A stretch of 64,000 bases of DNA from Tepidibacillus_B infernus (GCF_048898065.1 NZ_JBLWFI010000001.1:806001-870000), one strand, 5' to 3'; positions 1 to 8,567 are shown, counted from the first letter of the stretch. Notes: generated from the letters alone by a model not told the origin. Program-made: numbers and translations.

Positions 1-247
1 AATGCAAGGTATTGGGTATAAAGAAATCATAAGTTATTTAAAGGGAGATCTTTCTTTGGAAGAAGCTGTTAATCAGATAAAGCAAGGAACAAGGAGATTT
101 GCCAAAAGACAACTTAGTTGGTTTCGTCAAATGCCTGAAATTAACTGGTTCGATATGACTGAGAGAAAGGAACAAGTACAAAAAGAAATTATGGAAAAGA
201 TTTCTCATCATTTTGCAGGAAAGCTCATATATTTGAAGAATAATTAA
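1..247 (+). CDS. miaA: tRNA dimethylallyltransferase MiaA, C-terminal part
   Basis: This is the 3' end of a gene whose start lies before the window. The visible 80 or so residues carry the typical MiaA tail: a GYKEI element, an EEAVNQIKQGTRRFAKRQ helix and the WFRQMPEINWFD segment. MiaA transfers a dimethylallyl group to A37 of tRNAs reading codons that start with U. The gene sits 38 bp upstream of hfq on the same strand, the usual miaA-hfq pairing in Bacillus. The P-loop is outside the window, so only the C-terminal fold can be judged. Confidence 0.93.
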   Translation, partial: MQGIGYKEIISYLKGDLSLEEAVNQIKQGTRRFAKRQLSWFRQMPEINWFDMTERKEQVQKEIMEKISHHFAGKLIYLKNN

Positions 248-285
248 ATATTCTATACATAACATGATATCTAGGGGGTAAAGAG

Positions 286-522
286 ATGAAACAAAGTATT
301 AACATTCAAGATTCATTTTTAAATGTGGCACGTAAAGAGAACATACCGGTTACCATTTTTTTGATGAATGGTTTTCAACTAAGAGGATTAATTAAAGGTT
401 TTGATAATTTTACCGTTATTCTTGAAACTGAAGGAAAACAGCAAATGGTTTATAAACATGCTATTTCTACTTTTGTACCTGCTAAAAATATTTCCTTAGC
501 ACAAGAAATGAAAGAGGAATAA
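286..522 (+). CDS. hfq: RNA chaperone Hfq
   Basis: A 78-residue Sm-like protein that forms a hexameric ring and binds small RNAs and A-rich mRNA. Sm1 is visible at about residues 20-50 (IPVTIFLMNGFQLRG...GFDNFTVIL) and the Sm2 signature YKHAIST lies at about residues 56-62. The C-terminal tail is short, as in Bacillus, where Hfq is about 73 residues. An AGGGGG-type ribosome binding site precedes the ATG. It follows miaA and is closed by its own terminator, so the pair may form one short operon. Confidence 0.98.
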   Translation: MKQSINIQDSFLNVARKENIPVTIFLMNGFQLRGLIKGFDNFTVILETEGKQQMVYKHAISTFVPAKNISLAQEMKEE

Positions 523-548
523 TTATTATTTGTATCTTTCATTCAGTA

Positions 549-590
549 AGCATTCTTTATGAAAAACATAAGGAATGCTTTTTATTTTTA
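549..590 (+). terminator. Rho-independent terminator after hfq
   Basis: Arms AGCATTCTTTATG and CATAAGGAATGCT (13 bp with one G-U pair) enclose an A5 loop and are followed by a T-rich run. Confidence 0.85.
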
Positions 591-632
591 TCAATATCAT
601 AGTCATATAGAGTTTTTATTATAAAGGTTGGG

Positions 633-965
633 GTGGATATGGAATATCAAATGATTAGTCAATTAGATGCACCAAATACTGTGCAAGAGTGGTTGAATCA
701 AAAGCAGAATGAGGATGTTTACTTTATTCTTAAAGAGGAGAATAAAACTTACGTGGTGATTAGAAGAAAAGAAGTGGATTCTGGGGGATATGGTATTAAA
801 CTAGTTGGAATTGAAGAGCAAGAGAAGGATATATTAATCAAGGTGGAATATACAAATCCTAAACCAGAAGAAATCGTTACACAAGTCATCAATTCACCTG
901 TGACTGTTCTAGAACTTGAACAAACGAACAAACCTATTCGAATAGAAGTCCAATATAATAAATGA
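633..965 (+). CDS. Small protein with a PrcB C-terminal-like domain
   Basis: A 110-residue soluble protein with no signal peptide. From about residue 48 it shows the pattern of PrcB C-terminal domains: SGGYGIKLVGIEE, then a strand of VKVEYTNPKPEE type, then VTQVINSPV. Relatives in spirochaetes stabilise a secreted protease; the function in Bacillaceae is not established. The start may be GTG at 633 or ATG at 639; the purine-rich stretch AAAGGTTGGGG fits either. It stands alone between two terminators. Confidence 0.75.
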   Translation: MDMEYQMISQLDAPNTVQEWLNQKQNEDVYFILKEENKTYVVIRRKEVDSGGYGIKLVGIEEQEKDILIKVEYTNPKPEEIVTQVINSPVTVLELEQTNKPIRIEVQYNK

Positions 966-982
966 AGAAAATAAAGAAACTC

Positions 983-1018
983 AGCCCTAAAAAAGCCTTA
1001 AAAAGGGCTATTTTTTTT
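983..1018 (+). terminator. Rho-independent terminator
   Basis: AGCCCT and AGGGCT arms around a 15-nt loop, then ATTTTTTTT. It ends the preceding PrcB-like gene. Confidence 0.75.
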
Positions 1019-1119
1019 AGCCAAAGATAAATCGAATTTTGGAAATCAATAGGCTTTAGCACATTTTGTTAGGCACTCGCGTATACTGTAAGGAATATGT
1101 AAATGTGAGGTGACCTATC

Positions 1120-2103
1120 ATGAATAAGAAAGTGGCTGCTAAATCAAATCCATCCCATAAGATTCATATAGTCTTAGATAAGAATCAAGAGGTAGCTAAG
1201 TCGAAGGGACAACTGACATCGAATTACAAAGTTACCTCAACGAATTCAACGATACAGGAAAAATTCAAGGCAGTTGTCCAAGAATTAGATCGTTTAGTTG
1301 GGTTATATGAAGTGAAAAGACTTATTTTTGAAATCTTTGCATTTATTCAGATTGGCCAACAAAGGTCATCTCTAGGTTTAAAATCTGATTCTCAAGTATT
1401 TCATATGATTTTTAAAGGAAATCCTGGAACAGGGAAAACAACTGTGGCCAGAATAATAGCCAAAATGTTTAAAGAGATGGGGATTCTCTCAAAGGGACAT
1501 CTTATCGAGGTGGAACGGGCTGATTTAGTAGGTGAGTATATTGGTCATACAGCCCAAAAAACAAGAGAACAAGTAAAAAAAGCCATAGGAGGAATCCTTT
1601 TTATTGATGAAGCTTATTCATTGATCAGAGGAGGCGAAAAGGATTTTGGAAGAGAATCGATCGATGCTTTGGTAAAAGCAATGGAAGATCATAAAAATGA
1701 ATTTATTTTGATTTTGGCAGGCTACTCTTTTGAAATGGAGAGTTTTATCCGTTCTAACCCTGGACTTCATTCAAGATTTCCTATCCAACTTCATTTTGAT
1801 GACTATTCAATTGAGCAGTTATTAGATATTGCAGAGGTAATGGTCAATGAAAGAGAATATATTTTATCTAGCTCTGCTAAACAAAAGTTGAAACAGTTTC
1901 TTACCGAAGAAATTAATAATCCACTACGAAGTTTTAGTAATGCAAGACTTGTTCGTAATTGGATTGAAAAAGCGATTCGGAATCAAGCTGTTCGTCTTAT
2001 TAGTGAACAACAAATTCCAAATTCAAAACAGGTTTTGATGACCATTCAGCCTGAAGATTTTTTAGAAATTAAAATACGTGGGAAAGAATCATTCCTTTTT
2101 TAA
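1120..2103 (+). CDS. spoVK: Stage V sporulation protein K, CbbX-type AAA+ ATPase
   Basis: A 327-residue AAA+ ATPase. After a variable N-terminus (about 50 residues) it has Walker A GNPGTGKT at residues 100-107, Walker B GILFIDEAYSL at 158-168, and a sensor/arginine-finger region with NPGLHSRFP. The length matches SpoVK (about 320 residues), which is needed for spore maturation in B. subtilis. The position between hfq and ynbB-glnR is also that of spoVK. The ATG follows GAGGTG. A weak mother-cell sigma factor-like promoter may lie near 1075-1095 but cannot be assigned. Confidence 0.9.
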   Translation: MNKKVAAKSNPSHKIHIVLDKNQEVAKSKGQLTSNYKVTSTNSTIQEKFKAVVQELDRLVGLYEVKRLIFEIFAFIQIGQQRSSLGLKSDSQVFHMIFKGNPGTGKTTVARIIAKMFKEMGILSKGHLIEVERADLVGEYIGHTAQKTREQVKKAIGGILFIDEAYSLIRGGEKDFGRESIDALVKAMEDHKNEFILILAGYSFEMESFIRSNPGLHSRFPIQLHFDDYSIEQLLDIAEVMVNEREYILSSSAKQKLKQFLTEEINNPLRSFSNARLVRNWIEKAIRNQAVRLISEQQIPNSKQVLMTIQPEDFLEIKIRGKESFLF

Positions 2104-2139
2104 TTAAAGAAAGTCAACTTTCTTTTCCGTATTTGAGAG

Positions 2140-2194
2140 CCCCACAAAAGTAGTCGGAATAGCTTTTAAGGAATCCGTCACTTTTGTGGGTTTT
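2140..2194 (+). repeat. Long hairpin terminator-like repeat, copy 1
   Basis: CCCACAAAAGT (2141-2151) pairs perfectly with ACTTTTGTGGG (2180-2190), enclosing a loop that starts AGTCGGAATA and is followed by TTTTATT. A very similar hairpin with the same outer stem and TCGGAATA loop start is at 44411-44462. It probably terminates spoVK transcription, but its dispersal suggests a small repeat family. Confidence 0.7.
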
Positions 2195-2297
2195 ATTATA
2201 GGGGATGTCTTTTTCGTATTAAAAGTGTATTATAGTAGTTGATGATTTTGTTAAAAAAGGGTAATGTAAAGGAATCTTTATAAGAGAAAGGAAGGAC

Positions 2298-2351
2298 TAT
2301 ATATTGATGTCTGAATCAGGATTTAATGCCTTATTAAGTTAACAATATATA
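2298..2351 (+). other. Possible 11-codon ORF enclosed by an inverted repeat
   Basis: A short reading frame, ATG at 2307 to TAA at 2342 (MSESGFNALLS), follows a strong purine tract GAAAGGAAGG. It is bracketed by a perfect 9-bp inverted repeat, TATATATTG (2298-2306) and CAATATATA (2343-2351), just before ynbB. It could be a leader peptide or chance. Relatives of this chromosome segment carry hflX here, which is absent. Confidence 0.25.
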
Positions 2352-2371
2352 TTAGAAGGAATGATTTTGGC

Positions 2372-3643
2372 ATGTTTTCGTTTTTTAAATATGGCAAGGA
2401 ATTCGAAAGGATAGTCATTCAAGTAGAAAAACAAATTTCGACTCGTATACAAGAGATTGATCAAATTGCAAGCTATAATCAAGGTAAAGTTTTGAAGGCT
2501 TTTCAAAACCACCATGTTTCAGATTTTCACTTACTTTCTTCAACTGGTTATGGTTATGATGACATGGGGCGGGATATGTTAGATCAAATTTATGCAGATG
2601 TATTTGAAGCTGAAGCAGGTCTAGTTCGTCCTCATATTGTATCAGGTACTCACGCTTTATCTATAGGCCTATTTGGGTTACTACGACCTGGGGATGAACT
2701 CTTATATATTACAGGTGATCCATATGATACGTTGGAAGAAGTGATTGGTATTCATGGTGAAGGTATGGGATCATTAAAAGAATGGGGAATTACATATCAA
2801 TCTGTTCCTTTAACCAAACAGGGAAAAGTTAATTTTGAAGAAGTGGCCAAAAAAATCAATCAAAACACTAAAGTCATTGCGATTCAACGTTCTAGAGGAT
2901 ATTCATGGAGACCCTCTTTTAGTATTGAAGAAATAAAGGAGATGGTTACTTTTGTAAAGGAGATTAAACCAGATCTAATTACTTTTGTTGATAATTGTTA
3001 TGGAGAATTTACTGAAAAACAAGAACCTACTGGAATTGGTGTTGATGTTATTGTTGGTTCTTTGATCAAAAATCCTGGTGGAGGTTTAGCTAAAACAGGA
3101 GGATATATTGTAGGAAAAAAAGTTTACATTGAGAAAATTTCTTACCGATTAACAGCCCCGGGTATTGGGGCGAAGGTTGGCTCCATGCATGGGCATATGG
3201 CTGACTTTTATCAAGGCTTTTTCTTAGCCCCTCATTTTGTGGGCGAAGCTTTAAAGGGGAGTATTTTTGCTGCAGCCCTATTCGAACAACTAGGTTTTGA
3301 GACCAATCCTAGTTGGAATGAAGTCAGACATGATATTATTCAAGCTGTAAAGTTCAATAATCCAAATACACTAATTACTTTTTTACAAGGGATTCAAAAA
3401 GGATCACCAATTGATTCTCACGTTATACCAGTGCCAAATCAGATTCCCGGATATCAAGATTCTGTTATTATGGCAGCAGGTACATTTATACAAGGAGCAA
3501 GTCTTGAATTATCTGGTGATGCACCTATCCGTTCTCCATATATTGCTTATGTTCAAGGTGGGCTTACCTACCACCATGTAAAATGGGGGATATTAACGGC
3601 TATCGAGATAATGGTAGACAAGGGGATTTTATCTATTGCTTAA
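2372..3643 (+). CDS. ynbB: PLP-dependent methionine gamma-lyase family protein (YnbB, 'aluminium resistance')
   Basis: A 423-residue fold-type I PLP enzyme of the YnbB family, related to cystathionine/methionine gamma-lyases. Visible landmarks are the GTHAL segment near residue 90, TFVDNCYGEF near 205-215 and the PLP-lysine region GSLIKNPGGGLAKTGGYI near 230-247. The physiological substrate is unknown; the older name came from an aluminium-tolerance screen. It lies directly upstream of glnR as in B. subtilis. The start follows AGAAGGA. Its own terminator separates it from glnR. Confidence 0.85.
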   Translation: MFSFFKYGKEFERIVIQVEKQISTRIQEIDQIASYNQGKVLKAFQNHHVSDFHLLSSTGYGYDDMGRDMLDQIYADVFEAEAGLVRPHIVSGTHALSIGLFGLLRPGDELLYITGDPYDTLEEVIGIHGEGMGSLKEWGITYQSVPLTKQGKVNFEEVAKKINQNTKVIAIQRSRGYSWRPSFSIEEIKEMVTFVKEIKPDLITFVDNCYGEFTEKQEPTGIGVDVIVGSLIKNPGGGLAKTGGYIVGKKVYIEKISYRLTAPGIGAKVGSMHGHMADFYQGFFLAPHFVGEALKGSIFAAALFEQLGFETNPSWNEVRHDIIQAVKFNNPNTLITFLQGIQKGSPIDSHVIPVPNQIPGYQDSVIMAAGTFIQGASLELSGDAPIRSPYIAYVQGGLTYHHVKWGILTAIEIMVDKGILSIA

Positions 3644-3668
3644 TCATATATTTTGTTTGCATTTTAGG

Positions 3669-3712
3669 AAAGAGGCTATATTTTGATGTGAGAGATGCCT
3701 CTTTATTTTTTA
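3669..3712 (+). terminator. Rho-independent terminator after ynbB
   Basis: AAAGAGGC (3669-3676) pairs with GCCTCTTT (3697-3704), followed by ATTTTTTAT. Confidence 0.75.
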
Positions 3713-3722
3713 TAATTTTATA

Positions 3723-3773
3723 TGTAAGTTTTTCTAACATATTATTGACAATAAAACTAACATGAATTAAAAT
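3723..3773 (+). promoter_or_regulatory. glnRA promoter with two GlnR/TnrA boxes
   Basis: TGTAA-N7-TAACA (3723-3739) matches the GlnR/TnrA consensus TGTNA-N7-TNACA exactly. A second box, TGACA-N7-TAACA (3746-3762), has one mismatch and overlaps a sigma-A promoter: TTGACA (3745-3750), 17-bp spacer, TAAAAT (3768-3773). Two tandem boxes over the promoter are the known arrangement for repression of glnRA by GlnR with feedback-inhibited glutamine synthetase. Confidence 0.88.
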
Positions 3774-3815
3774 AAAACCATTATATGATAAGGATATATG
3801 ATAAGGAGAGTTTTC

Positions 3816-4217
3816 ATGAATGATTTTGAACGAAGAAATCGACCGCTATTTCCGATTAGTATTGTAATGGAACTTACGGAATTGTCTGCTCGACAAATTC
3901 GTTATTATGAAGACCAAGGTTTGATAAAACCAGCAAGAACCAAGGGTAGGCAACGTCTCTTCTCATTCCATGATATTGACCATCTATTAGAAATAAAAAG
4001 TCTGTTAGATAAGAAAGTAAATATAGCAGGAATAAAGGAAATTCTCTTAAGAAATGAAATAGAGCAACAAGAGCTTGAAATGAAACAATTACAACAAACA
4101 CAACGGTCTGAGATCTCAAAGACAGAATTAAGACAAATTTTAAAGAGAGAAATTTTACAACAAAAGCCAGGTCAGACTTCGCTAATCCAGGGGGAGTTAT
4201 CGAGATTTTTCCATTAA
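3816..4217 (+). CDS. glnR: Glutamine synthetase repressor GlnR (MerR family)
   Basis: A 133-residue MerR-type regulator. The winged-helix motif is seen from about residue 14 (IVMELTELSARQIRYYEDQGLIKPART). A C-terminal tail rich in Gln and Lys follows; in GlnR this tail senses feedback-inhibited GlnA. The ATG at 3816 is preferred over an upstream ATG at 3798 because AAGGAGAG lies 6-8 nt before it. It is co-transcribed with glnA 49 bp downstream and autoregulated through the upstream boxes. Confidence 0.96.
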   Translation: MNDFERRNRPLFPISIVMELTELSARQIRYYEDQGLIKPARTKGRQRLFSFHDIDHLLEIKSLLDKKVNIAGIKEILLRNEIEQQELEMKQLQQTQRSEISKTELRQILKREILQQKPGQTSLIQGELSRFFH

Positions 4218-4266
4218 AACTTAAATGCGACTGCATTTGAGAATAGATAAAAAGGAGAGTATGAAG

Positions 4267-5601
4267 ATGTCCAAATTTAGTAGAGAAGATATTATTAGGA
4301 TGGCAAAGGAAGAAAATGTACGCTTTATTCGTTTAATGTTTACTGATTTAATGGGTTCTATTAAGAATGTTGAAGTACCTGTGAGTCAACTGGAAAAAGC
4401 ATTGGATAATAAAATCATGTTTGATGGATCTTCTATAGAGGGATTTGTTCGTATCGAAGAATCTGATATGTATCTGTATCCTGATCTTGACACTTGGGTT
4501 GTTTTTCCATGGGGATCTGAGGAAGGAAAAGTGGCACGTTTAATTTGCGATATTTATATGCCAGATGGTACTCCGTTTGAAGGGGATCCAAGGGGAATTT
4601 TAAAAAGGGCTTTAAAAGAAGCTGAAGAATTAGGTTTTACTGCTATGAACGTTGGGCCAGAACCAGAATTCTTTCTATTTAAGACGGATGAAAAAGGAGA
4701 ACCTACGTTACAATTAAACGATAATGGAGCTTATTTTGATTTAGCTCCTGTAGATTTAGGTGAAAACTGCCGACGTGATATCGTACTTACTTTAGACAGA
4801 ATGGGATTTGAAGTTGAGGCTTCTCATCATGAAGTAGCTCCAGGTCAGCACGAGATTGATTTTAAATATGCTGATGCTGTTCGTACTGCAGATAACATTC
4901 AAACTTTTAAGCTAGTCGTAAAAACGATAGCTCGTAAACATGGTTTACATGCTACCTTTATGCCAAAACCCTTATATGGTGTGAATGGCTCAGGAATGCA
5001 TAATCATCTTTCTTTATTTAAAGGTAATGAGAATACATTCTATGATCCAAACGATTCATTGGGGTTATCTGAAACAGCTAGATACTTTATTGCAGGCATA
5101 CTTAAACATGCGCGTTCATTAGCAGCAATAACAAATCCAACAGTGAATTCATATAAAAGATTAGTTCCAGGTTACGAAGCTCCAGTATATGTTGCTTGGT
5201 CCGCACAAAATAGAAGTCCTTTAATTCGTATCCCTGCTTCCCGAGGTTTAAGTACGAGAATTGAAGTGCGTCATCCAGATCCATCAGCCAATCCATATTT
5301 AGCTTTAACTGTACTATTGAAAGCAGGATTAGATGGAATTAAGAATAAAATCAAATTGCCAGCTCCTGTCGATCGTAACATTTACGTTATGACAGAGGAA
5401 GAACGAATTGCAGAAGGAATAGATAATTTACCAGCAACTTTATTAGAAGCTATTCATGAACTATTAAAGAATGAAGTCATTCTATCTGCGCTAGGTAGCC
5501 ATGCAGTGGAGCATTTTGTTGAGGCTAAACAAATTGAATGGGATCTATTTAGGACCCATGTTCATCAATGGGAAAGAGACCAATATATGAAGCTATATTA
5601 A
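4267..5601 (+). CDS. glnA: Glutamine synthetase type I-alpha
   Basis: A 444-residue GSI-alpha enzyme making glutamine from glutamate, ammonia and ATP; the length equals that of B. subtilis GlnA. Visible elements are the FDGSSIEGF latch with Arg62 (feedback-inhibition residue), the EPEFFLF and HHEVAPGQHEIDF metal/ATP motifs, the flap PGYEAPVYVAWSAQNRS and IPASRG. The ATG at 4267 is chosen because GGAG lies 9 nt upstream; ATG 4261 is too close. The protein also acts as co-repressor of GlnR. Confidence 0.97.
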   Translation: MSKFSREDIIRMAKEENVRFIRLMFTDLMGSIKNVEVPVSQLEKALDNKIMFDGSSIEGFVRIEESDMYLYPDLDTWVVFPWGSEEGKVARLICDIYMPDGTPFEGDPRGILKRALKEAEELGFTAMNVGPEPEFFLFKTDEKGEPTLQLNDNGAYFDLAPVDLGENCRRDIVLTLDRMGFEVEASHHEVAPGQHEIDFKYADAVRTADNIQTFKLVVKTIARKHGLHATFMPKPLYGVNGSGMHNHLSLFKGNENTFYDPNDSLGLSETARYFIAGILKHARSLAAITNPTVNSYKRLVPGYEAPVYVAWSAQNRSPLIRIPASRGLSTRIEVRHPDPSANPYLALTVLLKAGLDGIKNKIKLPAPVDRNIYVMTEEERIAEGIDNLPATLLEAIHELLKNEVILSALGSHAVEHFVEAKQIEWDLFRTHVHQWERDQYMKLY

Positions 5602-5629
5602 AAAATTAAATCTATTTTAATTTAAAATG

Positions 5630-5664
5630 AAATCCCCCTTCATCCTTATGGAGAAGGGGGATTT
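5630..5664. terminator. Bidirectional terminator between glnA and lexA
   Basis: AAATCCCCCTTC and GAAGGGGGATTT form a perfect 12-bp stem between the convergent ends of glnA and lexA. Confidence 0.85.
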
Positions 5665-5682
5665 ATAGTAGAATTACTAATG

Positions 5683-6300
5683 TTAGTGAATATTTCTAAA
5701 TAATCCAATTACCTTTCCTAAAATAGTCACTTGTGGTAATAAAATAGGTTTCATCGTTGAGTTTTCAGGTTGAAGTCGAATATGGTTTTTTTCTTTAAAA
5801 AATCTCTTAACCGTTGCTTCTCCCTCATCAGTCATGGCTACGACAATTTCCCCATTATTAGCTACAGGTTGCTGGCGAACAATCACATAATCTCCATCAT
5901 ATATACCGGCTTCAATCATGCTTTCTCCTTGAACAACAAGCATATAAACGTCATCACCATTTACAATACTAGCAGGTAGTGGAAAATAATCTTCTACATT
6001 TTCAATGGCAGTGATAGGCTCTCCAGCAGTAACCTTTCCTATCAATGGAACTCTAACCATCTCTTTGTCCATCTTAGGTAAATCATCATCTACCAAAATC
6101 TCAATAGCCCTAGGCTTTGTAGGATCTCTTCGAATTAAGCCCTTCTTTTCTAATCTAGACAAATGCCCGTGTACTGTTGAACTAGAGGCTAAACCAACAG
6201 CTTCTCCAATTTCTCTAACTGATGGGGGATAACCTTTTTCTTTCACCTTTTGTTTAATAAAATCAAAAATTGCCTTTTGTCTGTTCGATAAATTATTCAT
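5683..6300 (-). CDS. lexA: SOS repressor LexA
   Basis: A 205-residue repressor with an N-terminal winged helix (GYPPSVREIGEAVGLASSST, residues 23-42) and a C-terminal self-cleaving peptidase. The cleavage bond is Ala92-Gly93, with catalytic Ser127 (QGESM) and Lys165 (ATVKRF), the same numbering as B. subtilis LexA. Three ATGs stand in a row; the third (6300) has the best spacing to GAGGTG and gives the family length. It is divergent from yneA with LexA boxes between them. Confidence 0.97.
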   Translation of the reverse strand: MNNLSNRQKAIFDFIKQKVKEKGYPPSVREIGEAVGLASSSTVHGHLSRLEKKGLIRRDPTKPRAIEILVDDDLPKMDKEMVRVPLIGKVTAGEPITAIENVEDYFPLPASIVNGDDVYMLVVQGESMIEAGIYDGDYVIVRQQPVANNGEIVVAMTDEGEATVKRFFKEKNHIRLQPENSTMKPILLPQVTILGKVIGLFRNIH

Positions 6301-6340
6301 CATCATTCACCTCTGAAATACCATATCTTTCTTGTTTTTT

Positions 6341-6446
6341 ATTATAACATAAATCAATCGATTGCGCAAACACTCGTTCGAAATTTTAGCTTGACAGGAA
6401 CATTTGTTCTAAAATATAATAAAATTATAATTAAGAATAAATGTTC
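6341..6446. promoter_or_regulatory. Divergent lexA/yneA promoters with three LexA boxes
   Basis: LexA boxes (GAAC-N4-GTTC): GAACATTTGTTC at 6398-6409 is exact; AAACACTCGTTC at 6368-6379 and GAATAAATGTTC at 6435-6446 each have one mismatch. The exact box lies in the yneA promoter spacer (TTGACA 6391-6396, TATAAT 6415-6420, 18 bp). The lexA promoter on the minus strand is TTGCGC (6369-6364), 17 bp, TATAAT (6346-6341), and its -35 adjoins the first box. This gives coordinated SOS control of both genes. Confidence 0.88.
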
Positions 6447-6457
6447 GGAGGGTTCTT

Positions 6458-6724
6458 ATGAAAAGGATTTTAATAGTTTTATTTGTTATTTTAATAACGT
6501 TTGTGATCTCAACAATCGTGTATGGAAAGGAAATTAATCAGAAGAAAACGCCACAATACATTGAAGTAATAGTCCAAGAAGGTGATACATTATGGTCAAT
6601 AGCCAAACCTTATTACAATGGCAAAATGGATTTTAGGGAATTGATATACAACATTCGAGAATTAAATGAATTATCAGAAGCAATGATTTATCCTGGCCAA
6701 GTGCTTAAGATTCCTCTAGACTAA
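6458..6724 (+). CDS. yneA: SOS cell-division suppressor YneA (LysM)
   Basis: An 88-residue protein with one N-terminal membrane segment (residues 5-22) followed by an extracellular LysM domain (about 36-86: VIVQEGDTLWSIAKPYY...IYPGQVLKIPL). YneA is made after DNA damage and delays division. Its place opposite lexA and behind a LexA-boxed promoter is diagnostic. GGAGGG precedes the ATG. Confidence 0.93.
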   Translation: MKRILIVLFVILITFVISTIVYGKEINQKKTPQYIEVIVQEGDTLWSIAKPYYNGKMDFRELIYNIRELNELSEAMIYPGQVLKIPLD

Positions 6725-6778
6725 TTTATACTAAAATATTCTTCTTTTAGACATAATGTATTATAAAGGAGGGATAAG

Positions 6779-6979
6779 ATGATACCGGGGTTTCCTAATG
6801 ATATTGCAAGGGTAGATCCGCATTTTTTTCCACAAGAGGAATACCAGATAAGTCGAGTGAATGTGAATGAATCAACCGGAAGAGAGGAAGTCCTCCATTA
6901 TTCTTATGGTCGATTTGATGATTTCAATCCATATCATCATGTTGAAACTTTAATCAATGGATACCTTCCATATGATTAG
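6779..6979 (+). CDS. Small hypothetical protein
   Basis: A 66-residue acidic, aromatic-rich protein without membrane segment or recognised domain. A strong site AAGGAGGGATAAG precedes the ATG and a terminator follows the stop, so it is probably a real gene. Being 54 bp after yneA, it may share the SOS promoter, but no function can be assigned. Confidence 0.6.
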   Translation: MIPGFPNDIARVDPHFFPQEEYQISRVNVNESTGREEVLHYSYGRFDDFNPYHHVETLINGYLPYD

Positions 6980-6998
6980 ATAGGTTAATTTTTTAAAC

Positions 6999-7030
6999 AA
7001 AGAGTAACCGCGTGTTACTCTTTACTATTT
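6999..7030 (+). terminator. Rho-independent terminator
   Basis: AAAGAGTAAC (6999-7008) and GTTACTCTTT (7014-7023) form a perfect 10-bp stem with a 5-nt loop, followed by ACTATTTT. Confidence 0.78.
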
Positions 7031-7126
7031 TCACCATCAGCACATTCTTGCATTGATTAAATTTCAAACTTTCATTATAATCATTTAACGTAGCACCCTA
7101 TTATAGTGAAAGGAAGATATATAAAA

Positions 7127-8332
7127 ATGAATCAATCTACGAAAATCTTTTTAGCGATGATACTTGGTATAGGGGCAGGATTTTTTATCAACCTTCTAGT
7201 TCCTGATGAAATGATTCAATTTTTAGATAAAAACATTCTGCATCTAGTAGGCGTTGGTTTTATTAAATTGATCCAATTTATAGTAGTACCATTGGTGCTT
7301 GTTTCATTAGTAACGAGTATGTCAAGTTTGGGTGACATCAAGAAAATAGGGAGATATAGCATTAAATTACTGTTTTTATATATCTTTACCTCAGTTATTT
7401 CTCTTATCATTGGTTTGATTGTGGCTTATGTTTTAAAACCAGGAATAGGCGTAGAAATGCTTCAACAAAAGGTTGAAGGAAAGCAAGGCCTTCCTTTATC
7501 TGAATGGCTATTAAGTATTATTCCTAGCAACCCTTTTGAATCGATGAGCACAGGCCATATGGTTCAAATTATTATAACGGCATTAATGTTAGGATTAGGA
7601 GTTACTCTTGCAGGAGAAAAGGGAAAACCGTTTTCTGTCTTTATCGATAGTGCAAATGAAGTTATTTTTAAGATTATGGGAATTATCTTAAGACTAGCAC
7701 CTATAGGCGTTTTTTCCTTAATGGCTTCTGTGATTGCAACACAAGGATTAGGGATCATTAAGAGTTTATCATTGTATGTGATTGGATTAATCATAGCAAT
7801 TTTATTGATGGCATTTGGAATTTATAGTATTCTTTTAATTGTTACAGGACAAAATCCGATTAAGTTTTGGAAGGCATTTTATCCAGCTTTTGGACTTGCA
7901 TTTGGAACAGCTAGTAGTAATGCGACTCTTCCATTAGCAATGGATAATGCTGAGCATCGTTATGGTATGAAAAAGGAACTTGTTAGTTTCGCTATTCCTT
8001 TTGGAGTTTCCCTCAAAAAAGATGGTGCTGCGATTCTACAAGGTTTCACAGCAGTTTTTGTTTCTCAGATGATCGGTGCTAATTTGAGTATAAACCAAAT
8101 TATTGCAGTTTTTGTAAGTGCGATCTTAGTTTCATTAAGTACTGCTGGTGTTCCTGGAGCAGGAATTATTATGATGTCTACTGTGCTAAGTGCTGCAAAT
8201 TTACCGTTAGAAGCCATTGCGATTATAGCTGGTGTTGACCGTTTAACTGACACATTTAGAACAGCATTAAATGTGATTGGAGTCGTTGCAAATGCAGCGA
8301 TTTTAGAGAAGTGGGAAAGGAGAACGACGTAG
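7127..8332 (+). CDS. Dicarboxylate/amino acid:cation symporter (DAACS family)
   Basis: A 401-residue transporter of the GltP/GltT/DctA family with about eight membrane helices and two hairpins. The serine-rich HP1 motif is AFGTASSNATLPLAMDNAE (residues 263-281) and HP2 contains STAGVPGAGIIMM. The ion-binding segment normally reading NMDG is here RLTDTFRTALNV, so the substrate (glutamate, aspartate or C4-dicarboxylates) is uncertain. ATG 7127 is chosen over the GTG at 7106 because AAAGGAAG lies between them. It uptakes substrate with H+ or Na+. Confidence 0.88.
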   Translation: MNQSTKIFLAMILGIGAGFFINLLVPDEMIQFLDKNILHLVGVGFIKLIQFIVVPLVLVSLVTSMSSLGDIKKIGRYSIKLLFLYIFTSVISLIIGLIVAYVLKPGIGVEMLQQKVEGKQGLPLSEWLLSIIPSNPFESMSTGHMVQIIITALMLGLGVTLAGEKGKPFSVFIDSANEVIFKIMGIILRLAPIGVFSLMASVIATQGLGIIKSLSLYVIGLIIAILLMAFGIYSILLIVTGQNPIKFWKAFYPAFGLAFGTASSNATLPLAMDNAEHRYGMKKELVSFAIPFGVSLKKDGAAILQGFTAVFVSQMIGANLSINQIIAVFVSAILVSLSTAGVPGAGIIMMSTVLSAANLPLEAIAIIAGVDRLTDTFRTALNVIGVVANAAILEKWERRTT

Positions 8333-8336
8333 AAGA

Positions 8337-8567
8337 ATGAAACAAGAAAAAATAGATCGAATTAATGAACTCTCTCGTAAATCTAAAACGGTTGGATTAA
8401 CCGAAATAGAAAAAGAAGAGCAATCAAAACTTCGACAAGAATATATTGCCGCTTATCGTGAGAGTTTACGTGCACAATTACATTCTATTAAAGTCATAGA
8501 TGCAAATGGAAACGACATTACACCAAATAAATTAAAAGAAGCTAAATCAAAACGAAATTTTCATTAA
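8337..8567 (+). CDS. ynzC: DUF896 / YnzC family protein
   Basis: A 76-residue helical hairpin protein of the UPF0291 family: the pattern ELSRKSKTVGLTEIEKEEQ followed by LRQEYIAAYRESLRAQL is typical. Function is unknown; in B. subtilis the gene lies in the yneA SOS region, as here. It starts 5 bp after the symporter gene and is probably co-transcribed with it. Confidence 0.92.
   Translation: MKQEKIDRINELSRKSKTVGLTEIEKEEQSKLRQEYIAAYRESLRAQLHSIKVIDANGNDITPNKLKEAKSKRNFH

Noticed and set aside
3583..3765. Open frame of 60 codons overlapping the end of ynbB
   Set aside because: It is out of frame within ynbB, runs through its terminator and the GlnR boxes, and has no ribosome binding site.
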